DNA of 64,000 nucleotides, taken from positions 83,603-147,602 of the forward strand of contig NZ_JAFBCX010000017.1 of NCBI RefSeq assembly GCF_016907955.1, in the 5' to 3' direction. The position numbers were made by a program, and so were the translations under genes. This DNA is from Lentzea nigeriaca (lineage in GTDB: Bacteria; Actinomycetota; Actinomycetes; Mycobacteriales; Pseudonocardiaceae). The first letter of the stretch is position 1. Each line of letters opens with the position of its first letter. Positions 1 to 8,468 of this stretch are shown here, in pieces. Under the pieces are notes generated by a model. That model was not told where the DNA came from. It ran no database searches and was given only the letters and a program-made list of their open reading frames with translations.

Positions 1-64
1 GGTAGTCCTGGACGCTGGGTCCGGGGCACCGAGCCGATCCCAGCCCCGATGATTCGTCCATCAT
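1..64 (-). CDS. Probable Rieske-type aromatic-ring hydroxylating oxygenase alpha subunit, N-terminal end only
   Basis: Only the first 21 codons are inside the window. Two consecutive ATGs follow a GGAGGAG ribosome binding site on the minus strand. The short peptide contains RCPGPSVQDY, a string typical of the N-terminus of Rieske oxygenase large subunits just before their substrate-gating region. The VanB-type reductase at 6920-7888 would be a natural electron donor, which supports the guess. Too little sequence is present to be certain. Confidence 0.45.
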   Translation of the reverse strand, partial: MMDESSGLGSARCPGPSVQDY

Positions 65-336
65 CTCTCCTCCGGCAGAAACTTTAGATTGAGTGTAGTT
101 ACTATCTCCAGCCGGGAGCAACACTCACGTCGGTGTCTGAACGTTCACATCGCGCGAGGTCTCCAGGAAGTACGTCGCCTCCCGTGGAATTACTTGGGGC
201 AGCGTCCGCCCCGAGCCCGCTGGGCCGTGCCACACTTCAACGCGCTTGAGGCTGTATTACCTCATAAGTTTCTTGGTGGAGGTCGTCGAGCCGGCGCGGC
301 AGGGACTTGTCCTGACACCCAGGGTGGGGACGGGTA

Positions 337-364
337 AGGGCGACGGGGGCGAAAACATCGCCCT
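337..364 (-). terminator. Possible hairpin terminator after the ThuA-like gene
   Basis: A perfect 7-bp inverted repeat, AGGGCGA and TCGCCCT, is separated by 14 bases and lies 17 bases beyond the stop of the minus-strand ThuA-like gene. The rest of 65-380 shows no credible gene; it must hold the promoter of the oxygenase at the window edge. The 80-115 stretch is locally AT-richer and fits that role. Confidence 0.35.
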
Positions 365-380
365 GCCCACACGCCCCCGC

Positions 381-1154
381 TCAGCCGTGCGGCAGCACCG
401 TCCGTGCCACACAGCGCCGCAGCACCGTCAGGAACTCCGGTGTCTCCCACGGCCCCCGGTCCACGCGCCTGGTGTCGGCCACACCGAGGTCCTGCATGTC
501 GTAGCGGCCGCGGCAATGGCCGAGGGTGAAGTAGCAGACCTCGCCGAGCCCGTACCGGTTGAGATACAGCACCGGCCGGGGTGCGTTGTCGGTAGCCGCC
601 GTGCCGCTCTCGTCGAACCCGCGGCACGGCCCCGTGTACTCGGCGTGCAGCAGCACCTCCAACTCCCCGTGCAGCTCGCACACGTACAGCTCGTCGGTGA
701 CCGTGAACGGTTCGATCCCGGCGACCAGCGGATGGCCGGGCCGGGTCACCCGCACCTCGTATGGTTCGATCGGCGGGTGGGCCAGGAACTGGCTGCCGAG
801 CACGACCGCTACTTCGCCGAGGAGCCGCGGAGTTGTGAACACACGCGGTCCTCCGGAAGCCGGCGGCTCGATCACCGAGTTGGTGCCGTGCAGGGCCAGC
901 CAGCGACCGCCCCGCTCGACGAACCGTGCCAGCGCGGCCCGCTCTGCCGGGCTGGGCCGGACATCGCAGGTGTAGGTGACCATCAGGTCGGCCCCCTCCA
1001 GCGCGGCGACACAGTCGTAGTCCTGGAAGACCGTCGTGCGTACCCTCGGATGCTCTCCGAGCAGTTCGAGCAGCCGGAGCCGCGCGTAGTCGAAGTCGTG
1101 CCACCTGCCGCCGCAGACCAGTACGGCGTCCAGGCGGCCGGCCGGGCCCGCCAC
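381..1154 (-). CDS. ThuA-like (trehalose utilisation-type) domain protein
   Basis: The 257-residue protein starts VLVCGGRWHDF and contains an acidic turn and a conserved FVERGGRWLALHG segment around residues 75-90. Both are characteristic of the ThuA-like family, a glutamine-amidotransferase-like flavodoxin fold. Members are found in sugar-degradation operons, but their reaction is mostly unknown. The GTG start lies 3 bases after the stop of the upstream SDR gene, so the two are co-transcribed with the acyl-CoA dehydrogenase. Its presence in a CoA-ester catabolic operon is unusual and suggests an uncharacterised accessory role. Confidence 0.7.
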   Translation of the reverse strand: MAGPAGRLDAVLVCGGRWHDFDYARLRLLELLGEHPRVRTTVFQDYDCVAALEGADLMVTYTCDVRPSPAERAALARFVERGGRWLALHGTNSVIEPPASGGPRVFTTPRLLGEVAVVLGSQFLAHPPIEPYEVRVTRPGHPLVAGIEPFTVTDELYVCELHGELEVLLHAEYTGPCRGFDESGTAATDNAPRPVLYLNRYGLGEVCYFTLGHCRGRYDMQDLGVADTRRVDRGPWETPEFLTVLRRCVARTVLPHG

Positions 1155-1157
1155 GGC

Positions 1158-1922
1158 TCAGTACTGGACGCGGGTCAGCAGCCCGCCGTCCACCACCAGG
1201 TTGACCCCGACGCAGAAGGAGCCGGTCCGGCCGAGCAGGAACGCCACGGCGGCCGCCACGTCCTCCGCGGTGCCGTAGCGGCCGATCGGCAGCTTGGCGA
1301 GGACCTCCTCGTACACCTCAGGACGGCTGGTGCGGATGGTCTCCCAGGCGCCGCCGGGGAAGTCGATCGGGCCGGGCGAGACGGTGTTGACGCGGATGCC
1401 CTTCGGCGCGAGGGCGTGCGCGAGGGCCGAAGCGTGCTGGACCACGGCGGCCTTCAGGGCGGAGTAGGAGTTGGCGCCGGCGGGCCGGGCGGTGTCGGAG
1501 GCGTTGGTGGTGCCGATGGCGACCACGGCGGCCCGGTCGGAGACCTCCAGGTGGGGCATGGCCGCCTCGACGAGTCCCGCGAACGGGATCAGGTCGCCGC
1601 GCAGGCTGGCCTCCCACGACTCGGGGCCCTTGACGTTGCCCGCCGACACGTTGGACACCAGCAGGTCCAGGCCGTCGAGTTCACCGGCCGCCCGCTCCAC
1701 GAAGCCCGCGAGCGCGGCCGGGTCGGTGACGTCGACCGGCTCGGCGAACACCGTCGCACCCTCGCCGCGCAGTTCGGCCGCGGCCTTGGCGAGCGCCTCC
1801 TCGCCCCTGGCGCACAGTGCCAGCGCGCAGCCCTCGGCCGCCAGGGTTGCGGCGATCGCCCGGCCGATGCCCCGGCTCGCGCCGGTCACCAGTGCCTTCG
1901 CGCCGGTCAGTCCCAGATCCAT
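1158..1922 (-). CDS. SDR family oxidoreductase
   Basis: This is a 254-residue classical short-chain dehydrogenase. The nucleotide-binding motif TGASRGIG lies near residues 13-20, there is an N-V-S-A variant of the NNAG motif, and the catalytic SYSALK (YxxxK) sits around residue 155. An IRVNTVSPGPI segment follows it, as usual. The ATG at 1922 is preferred because AAAGGAG lies about 9 bases upstream; an earlier in-frame start lacks this. The gene lies between the acyl-CoA dehydrogenase and the ThuA-like gene in one operon. It likely reduces or oxidises a hydroxyacyl or ring-hydroxyl intermediate, but the substrate cannot be read from sequence. Confidence 0.85.
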   Translation of the reverse strand: MDLGLTGAKALVTGASRGIGRAIAATLAAEGCALALCARGEEALAKAAAELRGEGATVFAEPVDVTDPAALAGFVERAAGELDGLDLLVSNVSAGNVKGPESWEASLRGDLIPFAGLVEAAMPHLEVSDRAAVVAIGTTNASDTARPAGANSYSALKAAVVQHASALAHALAPKGIRVNTVSPGPIDFPGGAWETIRTSRPEVYEEVLAKLPIGRYGTAEDVAAAVAFLLGRTGSFCVGVNLVVDGGLLTRVQY

Positions 1923-2002
1923 CGATGTCACTCCTTTGTGATTGCGGAACAAGCCCCGGTGATTGCGGGAACGAGCCGCGAGGCCCCTCGGGTCGTCGTC
2001 CC

Positions 2003-3244
2003 TCAGTTGCCGGAGATCTGCGAGAACGGCACCCGGTCCACGCGCGGCTCCGGCGGCAGCTTCAGCACTCGCTCACCGATCAGATTGCGCTGGATCTGGT
2101 CGGTGCCTCCGGCCAGCCGGTAACCGGGAGCGCCGAGCAGATGCTGCGTCCAGGCGAACGTTCCCGGCTCTCCCGTGTCGGCGCAGATCCGGGCGCCCAT
2201 GAGTTCGGCGGCGACCTGCCCGGTGCGGGTGAGCAGATCGGAGGCCATGAGCTTGGTCAGCGACGCCTCGGGGCCGGGCCGACCGCCGGAGGCGCTGGTT
2301 CTGGCGACGCGGTCCACGGTGGCGGCGCGCAGCGCGGTGCGGACGTACAGGTCGGCAAGGCGCTGACGGATCAGCGGGTCGTCGGTGCGGCCGAGAGAGC
2401 GGGCGAGGGCGAGAACGTCCGTGAACGTGCCGCCCTTGCGCCGGTTGCCGCTGCCGGAGGCGGTCCGTTCGAAGCCGAGGGTGGTGGTGGCGACCTCCCA
2501 GCCCTGACCCAGGCGCCCGATCCGGAGCCGGTCCGGGACGCGTACACCGGTGAGGAAGACCTCGTTGAAGGAGGCACCGCCGCTCATCTGGCGGATGGGG
2601 CGCACCTCCACGCCGGAGGCGTCCAGCGGGACCAGGAAGGCGGTGATGCCCGCCTGTTTGACGACATCCGGATCGGTGCGGGCGAGCAGTAGGCCGAAGT
2701 CGGCGAACTGCGCTCCCGAGGTCCACACCTTCTGTCCGTCGACGACCCAGTCTCCCCCATCCTCCTGCCGGGCGCGGGTGCGCAGAGCCGCGAGGTCGGA
2801 GCCGGCGCCGGGTTCGCTGAAGAGCTGGCAGGCCAGCAGGTCGGTGCGGAGGAACGCGCGTGCGTACTCGTGGCGCTGCTCGGCCGTCCCGAACAGGGAG
2901 ACGGCCATCGCGACCAGGCGCACGGTGACACTGATCAGCTCGGTGGACGGCGGCACCTCGAAGGCCGACTCCTCCTGGGCGAAAGCCGCCGCGTGGGCGG
3001 CGGTGAGGCCGGCGCCGCCCTTGTCCCGGGGCAGGGTGAGGGCCTGGTACCCGGCGTCGAAGCGGGCTCGCTGGTAGGCGCGGCAGCGCTCCAGCAGCAG
3101 GCGCTCCTCGGCTCCGGGGAGGTTGTGGAACACGGCGAGGCCGGCGGCCTCGCCGGTCGTCTCCTGCGCTCGCACGGGTTCGAGCACGGTGGCCAGCCAC
3201 TGTCGGACCTGTGTGCGCCATGCGTCCGGATCGGGCTGGGACAT
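2003..3244 (-). CDS. Acyl-CoA dehydrogenase family protein
   Basis: The 413-residue flavoenzyme has the family signature SEPGAGSDLA around residues 145-155, a following WTSGAQ segment and a C-terminal helical domain. Acyl-CoA dehydrogenases introduce the alpha-beta double bond in acyl-CoA esters and pass electrons to ETF. The start at 3244 is set by AAGGAGGAGCC directly before ATG; an earlier in-frame methionine has no such site. It opens the minus-strand operon and is divergent from the acyl-CoA ligase at 3443. The 198-base gap is a shared promoter region. The pairing with a ligase, SDR and thiolase indicates degradation of a CoA-activated acid. Confidence 0.88.
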   Translation of the reverse strand: MSQPDPDAWRTQVRQWLATVLEPVRAQETTGEAAGLAVFHNLPGAEERLLLERCRAYQRARFDAGYQALTLPRDKGGAGLTAAHAAAFAQEESAFEVPPSTELISVTVRLVAMAVSLFGTAEQRHEYARAFLRTDLLACQLFSEPGAGSDLAALRTRARQEDGGDWVVDGQKVWTSGAQFADFGLLLARTDPDVVKQAGITAFLVPLDASGVEVRPIRQMSGGASFNEVFLTGVRVPDRLRIGRLGQGWEVATTTLGFERTASGSGNRRKGGTFTDVLALARSLGRTDDPLIRQRLADLYVRTALRAATVDRVARTSASGGRPGPEASLTKLMASDLLTRTGQVAAELMGARICADTGEPGTFAWTQHLLGAPGYRLAGGTDQIQRNLIGERVLKLPPEPRVDRVPFSQISGN

Positions 3245-3442
3245 GGCTCCTCCTTGGGACGACACTTACCAGACGACAGTTGCAGTAACAGTGATCAGAA
3301 GGAATCCGAGCCATCCGCTTGAACATGTGTGGATGCGCTCTGCTTGGTGGGGAGTGTTCCGCACTTTCTTGATAAACGCTACAGTCTGCGCATCGACTCT
3401 CCCTGTGAACGCGGGAGAGGACCGAGAGCCGCCGGAGGAGCC

Positions 3443-4981
3443 ATGTCGCTGCTGCCACTCGACCGTCGCGCCCAGGAGACCCCAGCCGAACCCGCCCTGG
3501 TGGACGACTGGGGAGTGCTGTCCTGGTCCGGGCTCGCCGACCAGGTGAGTCGGGCGGCGGCACGGCTGCTGGAGATCGCCCCCGGCCCTCACGACCGGGT
3601 CGTCGTGCTGGGCGACAACGCCATACCGACGGTGGTGGCCCATCTGGCCGGACTGCGCGCCGGTGTGGGGACCGTGGCCGCGTCCCGGCATCTGACGCCG
3701 GGCGAGCTCGTGGACCAGATCATCGACGCGGGGGCGACCGGGATCATCGCCGGCCCCGCCGGGGCGGGTGCCGCCCTGGACGCGGCCAGGGAACTGGGCC
3801 TCCCGCTGGTGATGCACGGCACTCCCGCGATCGGGCACGCCTTCGACTGGGACCTGTGGCTGGCGGCCACGCCCGCCGGCCGCTCGGTTCCCGCGGACCG
3901 GCCCGCCCGGCCACCCCTCGTCTACACCTCGGGAACCACGGGCCGGGCACGCGGCACCGAGGTGCGCTGGGTGACCGGCCCGGTCGCCGACAGCGCCGCG
4001 TATCTGGCCGCGATGGCCGCCCGGCCCGGATTCCCGCCGGGACCGCACGTGGTGTGCGGCCCGCTGCAGCACAACGCGCCGCTGACGTCGCTGCGGCACC
4101 TTGTGGCCGGTCAGCCGGTGGTCGTCCTCGGCAGATACGACCCGGCGACATTCCTGAGCCGCGTCGCGAAGTGGCGGGTCACCTCCACCGTCATGGTGCC
4201 CACCCACTTCCAACGGCTGCTCGCCCTGCCGGAAGAGGTACGTGCGCGGTACGACGTCTCCAGCCTCACCCAGGTGTCCCACACGGGATCCGCGTGCCCG
4301 CCGGACGTGAAGCGGGCCATGATCGAGTGGTTCGGCCCGGTGCTGACCGAGTCGTACGGCGCGAGCGAGGCGGGCACCGTGGCCCGCATCAGCAGCACCG
4401 AGTGGCTCGAACACCCCGGCTCGGTGGGACGCGCCCAACCCCCGTTCGAGGTCCTGGTGACCGATGACGACGGCCGGCCGCTGCCGCCCGGCGAACGGGG
4501 ACTGCTCGCCTTCCGCGCGCCCGAGGACCGGGGCGTTCGCTACCACGCCGACCCGGACAAGACGAAGGCCGCCTATCTCTCCCCCGGCGTCTTCACCCTC
4601 GGCGACATCGGCTACGTCGACGCGAACGGCTACATCTTCATCACCGACCGAGCCGCGGACGTCGTGGTCTCCGGTGGTGTCAACCTGTACCCGGCGGAGA
4701 GCGAGGCGGTGCTGCGGCAGCACCCGGCGGTCGCCGAGGTCGCGGCCATCGGCGTGCCCGACCCGGACTTCGGCGAGTCGCTTCGGGCGCTGGTCGTGGC
4801 AGCCGTGGACGGGACGCGGGCCGAGGAACTGGACCGGTTCTGCCGCGATCGGCTGGCCGCCTACAAGTGCCCGAAGACCTACGAGTTCGTTCCTGAGCTC
4901 CTGCGCAACGCGATGGGCAAGGTCGACAAACGCGCGATGCGCCGGCCCTACTGGCGCTCCGAGCGGACCATCGCGGGCTGA
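3443..4981 (+). CDS. Class I adenylate-forming acyl-CoA synthetase/ligase
   Basis: This 512-residue AMP-binding enzyme carries YTSGTTGRARG around residues 150-160, ESYGASEAG near 300 and a GDIGYVD hinge near 390. The C-terminal NAMGKVDKR carries the catalytic lysine. It would activate a carboxylic acid with ATP to its CoA thioester. GGAGGAG at 3434-3440 fixes the ATG at 3443. It begins a plus-strand operon with the histidine phosphatase, thiolase and reductase, and is divergent from the acyl-CoA dehydrogenase. The substrate is unknown; the oxygenase and VanB-type reductase nearby hint at a cyclic or aromatic acid. Confidence 0.88.
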   Translation: MSLLPLDRRAQETPAEPALVDDWGVLSWSGLADQVSRAAARLLEIAPGPHDRVVVLGDNAIPTVVAHLAGLRAGVGTVAASRHLTPGELVDQIIDAGATGIIAGPAGAGAALDAARELGLPLVMHGTPAIGHAFDWDLWLAATPAGRSVPADRPARPPLVYTSGTTGRARGTEVRWVTGPVADSAAYLAAMAARPGFPPGPHVVCGPLQHNAPLTSLRHLVAGQPVVVLGRYDPATFLSRVAKWRVTSTVMVPTHFQRLLALPEEVRARYDVSSLTQVSHTGSACPPDVKRAMIEWFGPVLTESYGASEAGTVARISSTEWLEHPGSVGRAQPPFEVLVTDDDGRPLPPGERGLLAFRAPEDRGVRYHADPDKTKAAYLSPGVFTLGDIGYVDANGYIFITDRAADVVVSGGVNLYPAESEAVLRQHPAVAEVAAIGVPDPDFGESLRALVVAAVDGTRAEELDRFCRDRLAAYKCPKTYEFVPELLRNAMGKVDKRAMRRPYWRSERTIAG

Positions 4982-5049
4982 GCCGGGCCGAGAACCGCCG
5001 ACAACCGCCGACCCCTCGCCCCGAACAACATCGACCTTAGGGATCAGTC

Positions 5050-5655
5050 ATGACCGAACTCCTGCTCATCCGGCACGGCCTCCCGCTGGCAGGCGTGTAC
5101 GACCCGGGGCTGTCGCCGGAGGGCACCGCGCAGGCCGAGCGCCTCGCCGCCTGGCTGGTGCACGAGGATGTCGACGCCCTGTACACCAGCCCGTTCCGCC
5201 GTGCCCGCGAGACGGTGGCTCCCCTGGAACGGCTCACCGGCATGACCGCAACCGTGCTGGACGACCTGCGCGAGTGGGACACGGACGTCTCACACCCCTA
5301 CACGCCACCCGAGCAGATCGGCGCGGACCATCCCCAGGCGGCGGCGCTCGCCGAGGGACGGTACGAGGACTTCGTGCCCGATCTGGACCGTGACGCCTTC
5401 CGCGCGCGTGCCGTACGGGCCATGAACACCATCCTCGACACCCACTCCGGCGGGCGGGTCGCGGCCGTGTGCCACGGCGGCATCACGAACACCTATCTGG
5501 CGACCGTGCTCGGCCTACCCACGATGTTCTGGTTCCACCCCGGCTACACCTCGGTCTGCCGGGTCCGGCGGCTGCCGGGCGGCCGGATCGTTCTGCACTC
5601 GGTGAACGAGACGGCCCACATGATCGCCGAGCGTGCCGTCGACGCGGTCGCCTGA
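5050..5655 (+). CDS. Histidine phosphatase superfamily protein
   Basis: The 201-residue protein begins LLLIRHG, the catalytic RHG motif of the phosphoglycerate mutase/histidine phosphatase superfamily. A second catalytic His follows in VCHGGITN around residue 140, and SPFRRARET resembles the usual SDLxRAxxT. It probably hydrolyses a small phosphorylated metabolite. Its position between ligase and thiolase genes is odd and suggests either a house-cleaning role or removal of a phosphorylated side product. AGGG lies 8 bases before the ATG. Confidence 0.82.
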   Translation: MTELLLIRHGLPLAGVYDPGLSPEGTAQAERLAAWLVHEDVDALYTSPFRRARETVAPLERLTGMTATVLDDLREWDTDVSHPYTPPEQIGADHPQAAALAEGRYEDFVPDLDRDAFRARAVRAMNTILDTHSGGRVAAVCHGGITNTYLATVLGLPTMFWFHPGYTSVCRVRRLPGGRIVLHSVNETAHMIAERAVDAVA

Positions 5656-5709
5656 CCCCGCCTCTGTCCCCCGGCCCGACCCGACCCACTCCCCCAGGAG
5701 GTCCCGGCC

Positions 5710-6900
5710 ATGCCCGGATCCGTCATCGTCGCCGGAGTCAGAACGCCCATCGGCAGACTGATGGGCACCCTGAGCACCGCGTCCGCCGTCGACCTCGGCG
5801 CCCATGCCATCAGCGCGGCACTGAACGCCGTGCACCTGGACCCGGCCGCGGTGGAGGCGGTCGTCATGGGCCATGTCGTCCAGGCCGGGGCCGGCCCCAA
5901 TCCGGCACGGCAGGCCGCGATCCGTGCCGGAGTTCCGTTCTCCGTCCCCGCGAGCACCGTCAACAAGCTTTGTCTGTCGGGTCTGCACGCCATCGCCCTG
6001 GCCGACCTCATGATCGCGTCGGGCCGTCACGAGGTGGTCGTCGCAGGCGGCATGGAGTCCATGTCGGGCGCTCCGCACCTGTTGCGCGGAGCGCGCACCG
6101 GCTGGAAGTACGGTGCGGCCGCCGTCGAGGACGCTCTCGACCGTGACGCCCTCGTCTGCGCCTTCGACGGCGTCTCCATGGGCGTGGCCACCGAGCGGTA
6201 CCAGCAGCCGTTCGCCCTGACCCGCGAGGAGCAGGACGAGTACAGCGCGCTCTCCCACCGACGGGCCGCCCGCGCCCAGGAGTCCGGCGCGCTGACCGAC
6301 GAGATCGTCCCCTTCACGGTGACGGGACGGCGCGGCGAGACGGTGGTGGACACCGACGAGGGCGTGCGGCCGGGAAGCACCGCCGACGGCCTGGGGCGCC
6401 TGAGACCCGCCTTCTCCGGCGGGGGCACCATCACCGCGGGCAACTCCTCGCAGCTCTCCGACGGCGCCGCGGCCGTCGTCGTGATGAGCGCCGAACGCGC
6501 CCGGCGGGAGGGCCTGGCCCCGCTCGCCGAGATCGGCGCCTACGGCACAGTCGCGGGCCCCGACCCCTCCCTGCTGGTTCAGCCGGCGGGCGCGGTCCGC
6601 GACGCCCTGTCCCGGGACGGCCGGTTCAAGGCCGCCGACCTGGACCTGTTCGAGATCAACGAGGCGTTCGCCGGAGTGGCCCTCGCCTCCGTACGAGAGC
6701 TGGACATTCCCTTGGAGAAGGTGAACGTCAACGGCGGCGCCATCGCCCTCGGCCACCCCGTCGGCATGACGGGTGCCCGCCTGGTGCTGACCCTCGCGGC
6801 GGAGCTGCGGCGGCGCGGCGGCGGTACCGGGGCGGCGGCCCTGTGCGGGGGCGGCGGCCAGGGCGACGCGCTGCTGCTGCACGTGCCGGCGCAGGCCTGA
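5710..6900 (+). CDS. Thiolase family protein (acetyl-CoA acetyltransferase-like)
   Basis: The 396-residue length is typical of degradative thiolases. The acyl-accepting cysteine is in NKLCLSG (about residue 85). The catalytic His is in GGAIALGHPVG near 345, and the second Cys is in LCGGGGQGDA near 380. A strong AGGAGG precedes the ATG. It would cleave a 3-ketoacyl-CoA in the last step of the pathway formed with the ligase, acyl-CoA dehydrogenase and SDR. It could also run in the condensing direction, but the neighbours favour degradation. Confidence 0.9.
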   Translation: MPGSVIVAGVRTPIGRLMGTLSTASAVDLGAHAISAALNAVHLDPAAVEAVVMGHVVQAGAGPNPARQAAIRAGVPFSVPASTVNKLCLSGLHAIALADLMIASGRHEVVVAGGMESMSGAPHLLRGARTGWKYGAAAVEDALDRDALVCAFDGVSMGVATERYQQPFALTREEQDEYSALSHRRAARAQESGALTDEIVPFTVTGRRGETVVDTDEGVRPGSTADGLGRLRPAFSGGGTITAGNSSQLSDGAAAVVVMSAERARREGLAPLAEIGAYGTVAGPDPSLLVQPAGAVRDALSRDGRFKAADLDLFEINEAFAGVALASVRELDIPLEKVNVNGGAIALGHPVGMTGARLVLTLAAELRRRGGGTGAAALCGGGGQGDALLLHVPAQA

Positions 6901-6919
6901 ATCCCGGAGCTGATGCGCG

Positions 6920-7888
6920 ATGAACGACCAACCACCCCTGGCCGAGACGATCCTCACCGTGGCGACCCGCGCCTCCGCAGCCGACGGAGTCGTCTCCCTC
7001 ACCCTGCGCCGCTCGGACGGCGAGGCACTCCCAGCCTGGACGCCGGGTGCCCACATCGACGTAGTCCTGGACAGCGACGACGGCGACCTGATCCGTCAGT
7101 ACTCCCTGTGCGGGCGCCCGGAGGAACGCGAGGCCTGGCAGATCGCCGTGCTGCGCGAGCCGCAGGGCCGCGGCGGCTCCGCGTACGTCCACGACCACGT
7201 GCGCGAAGGCAGTACCGTCCGGGTCCGCGGCCCACGGAACAACTTCCCGCTGCGGCCCGCCCCACGCCATCTGTTCGTCGCAGGCGGCGTCGGTATCACC
7301 CCGATCCTGCCCATGGTCGAGGCCGCCGAGGCCGCGGGGACCGACTGGCGTCTGCTGTACGGCGGCCGCACCCGCACCAGCATGGCGTTCCTGGAGCGTC
7401 TCGCCCCGTACGGGGACCGTGTGCTGATTCGCCCTCAGGACGAGTACGGCCTGCTGGACCTCGCCGCCTTCCTCGGTCCACCGGAGCCGGACACGCTGGT
7501 GCACGCCTGCGGTCCCGAACCCCTGCTGCGGGCCGTACAGGAGAAGTCCGCGGACTGGCCGCCGGGCACGCTGGGCGTCGAGCGGTTCGCCCCGGCCGAG
7601 GCGGCCGGGGCCGGTCCGGCCCAGGCCTTCGAGGTGGAGCTCGCCCGTTCCGGGCTCACCCTCACCGTGCCGCCGGACCGCTCGGTGCTCGAAGCCGTGG
7701 AGGAGGCCGGTGTCGCGGTGGCCTTCTCCTGCCGGGAGGGCACATGCGGTACCTGCGAGACCGACGTGCTCGACGGCAGGCCCGACCACCGCGACTCCCT
7801 GCTGTCCGAGGACGAGCGCGCCACCGGCGACACCATGCTCATCTGCGTGTCACGTTCGTGCGGGCCTCGTCTGGTTCTCGACCTGTGA
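6920..7888 (+). CDS. PDR/VanB family oxidoreductase (FMN/FAD, NAD, C-terminal 2Fe-2S)
   Basis: The 322-residue protein has the phthalate dioxygenase reductase architecture. A flavin-binding barrel contains RQYSLCG near residue 55, an NAD-binding domain contains GGVGITP near 118, and a C-terminal ferredoxin domain contains CREGTCGTC near 275. Such reductases feed electrons from NAD(P)H to a partner Rieske oxygenase or demethylase. The oxygenase beginning at the left window edge is the likely partner. GGAG lies 10 bases before the ATG. It is the last gene of the plus-strand operon. Confidence 0.9.
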   Translation: MNDQPPLAETILTVATRASAADGVVSLTLRRSDGEALPAWTPGAHIDVVLDSDDGDLIRQYSLCGRPEEREAWQIAVLREPQGRGGSAYVHDHVREGSTVRVRGPRNNFPLRPAPRHLFVAGGVGITPILPMVEAAEAAGTDWRLLYGGRTRTSMAFLERLAPYGDRVLIRPQDEYGLLDLAAFLGPPEPDTLVHACGPEPLLRAVQEKSADWPPGTLGVERFAPAEAAGAGPAQAFEVELARSGLTLTVPPDRSVLEAVEEAGVAVAFSCREGTCGTCETDVLDGRPDHRDSLLSEDERATGDTMLICVSRSCGPRLVLDL

Positions 7889-7957
7889 GCAGTGGGGCTC
7901 CCTCACCCTCCCTCTGCCGCTGCTCACATCGCCGTCGCCTCCAGCACTTCCTGAACG

Positions 7958-7985
7958 GCCGGTGCCGGTGATGCCGAGCACCGGC
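7958..7985 (+). terminator. Possible hairpin terminator after the VanB-type reductase
   Basis: A perfect inverted repeat, GCCGGTGC with GCACCGGC and a 12-base loop, lies 70 bases after the reductase stop codon. There is no T-run, which is common for actinobacterial terminators. Confidence 0.35.
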
Positions 7986-8056
7986 GTGACCCGTGCCGCC
8001 GTCGTCACCAACCGACGAGTTGGTGCGCCGCTTCCACGTCGACCCAGCAGGACAAG

Positions 8057-8134
8057 ATGCGGATCGCGGTCGACCCGACCCTGTGCCGCTCGAAAGTCGT
8101 CACCGCTGCTGGAGCGAGGGCGTCACCGTCTTGA
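8057..8134 (+). pseudogene. Ferredoxin N-terminal remnant
   Basis: The reading frame starts MRIAVDPTLC, the usual beginning of single-cluster actinobacterial ferredoxins, whose first cluster cysteine is the C shown. It then loses similarity and stops after 25 codons, so the remaining cluster cysteines are missing. It lies just after the reductase operon, in a 580-base stretch (7889-8468) with no intact gene. The segment after 8147 may hold the damaged start of an integrase-type gene, but that is weak. Confidence 0.45.
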
Positions 8135-8468
8135 GAGCATGGCCGGGTGATCGTGTCCCTGCTGTACGAAGGTGACCCGCAGGCCGACCAGCTGCGCGCA
8201 CGTCAGGACCACGTCGTGAAGTTCTTGCACACCTCGGACTGTAAGCGGCCGCGGTCGCCTCATCGACAATGCTGCGGGCTCATCACCTTCTCGAACCTGA
8301 ACATGCGATCGGTCCCGTCCCCGTCCTGCGAATCGCCCGGCGAGGCCCGGTACGTCTTCATGCCGCTCCGTTCCACAATGGAATCGGCGGCGACGTGGGT
8401 CCGACCGTCTCGTGAGAGCACGCACGACAATCACCGGCTCGCGGTCGAGCGAGCCGGCCCGTCGGGCA

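Noticed and set aside
246..2123. Very long plus-strand open frame opposite the ThuA/SDR genes
   Set aside because: It is antisense to genes with clear family motifs, and its translation is low-complexity Arg/Gly/Ala/Val sequence without motifs. Long antisense frames are expected at this GC content.
5515..7056. 513-codon minus-strand frame opposite thiolase
   Set aside because: It lies wholly antisense to the thiolase and phosphatase with catalytic motifs; its Gly/Ala/His-rich composition is a shadow.
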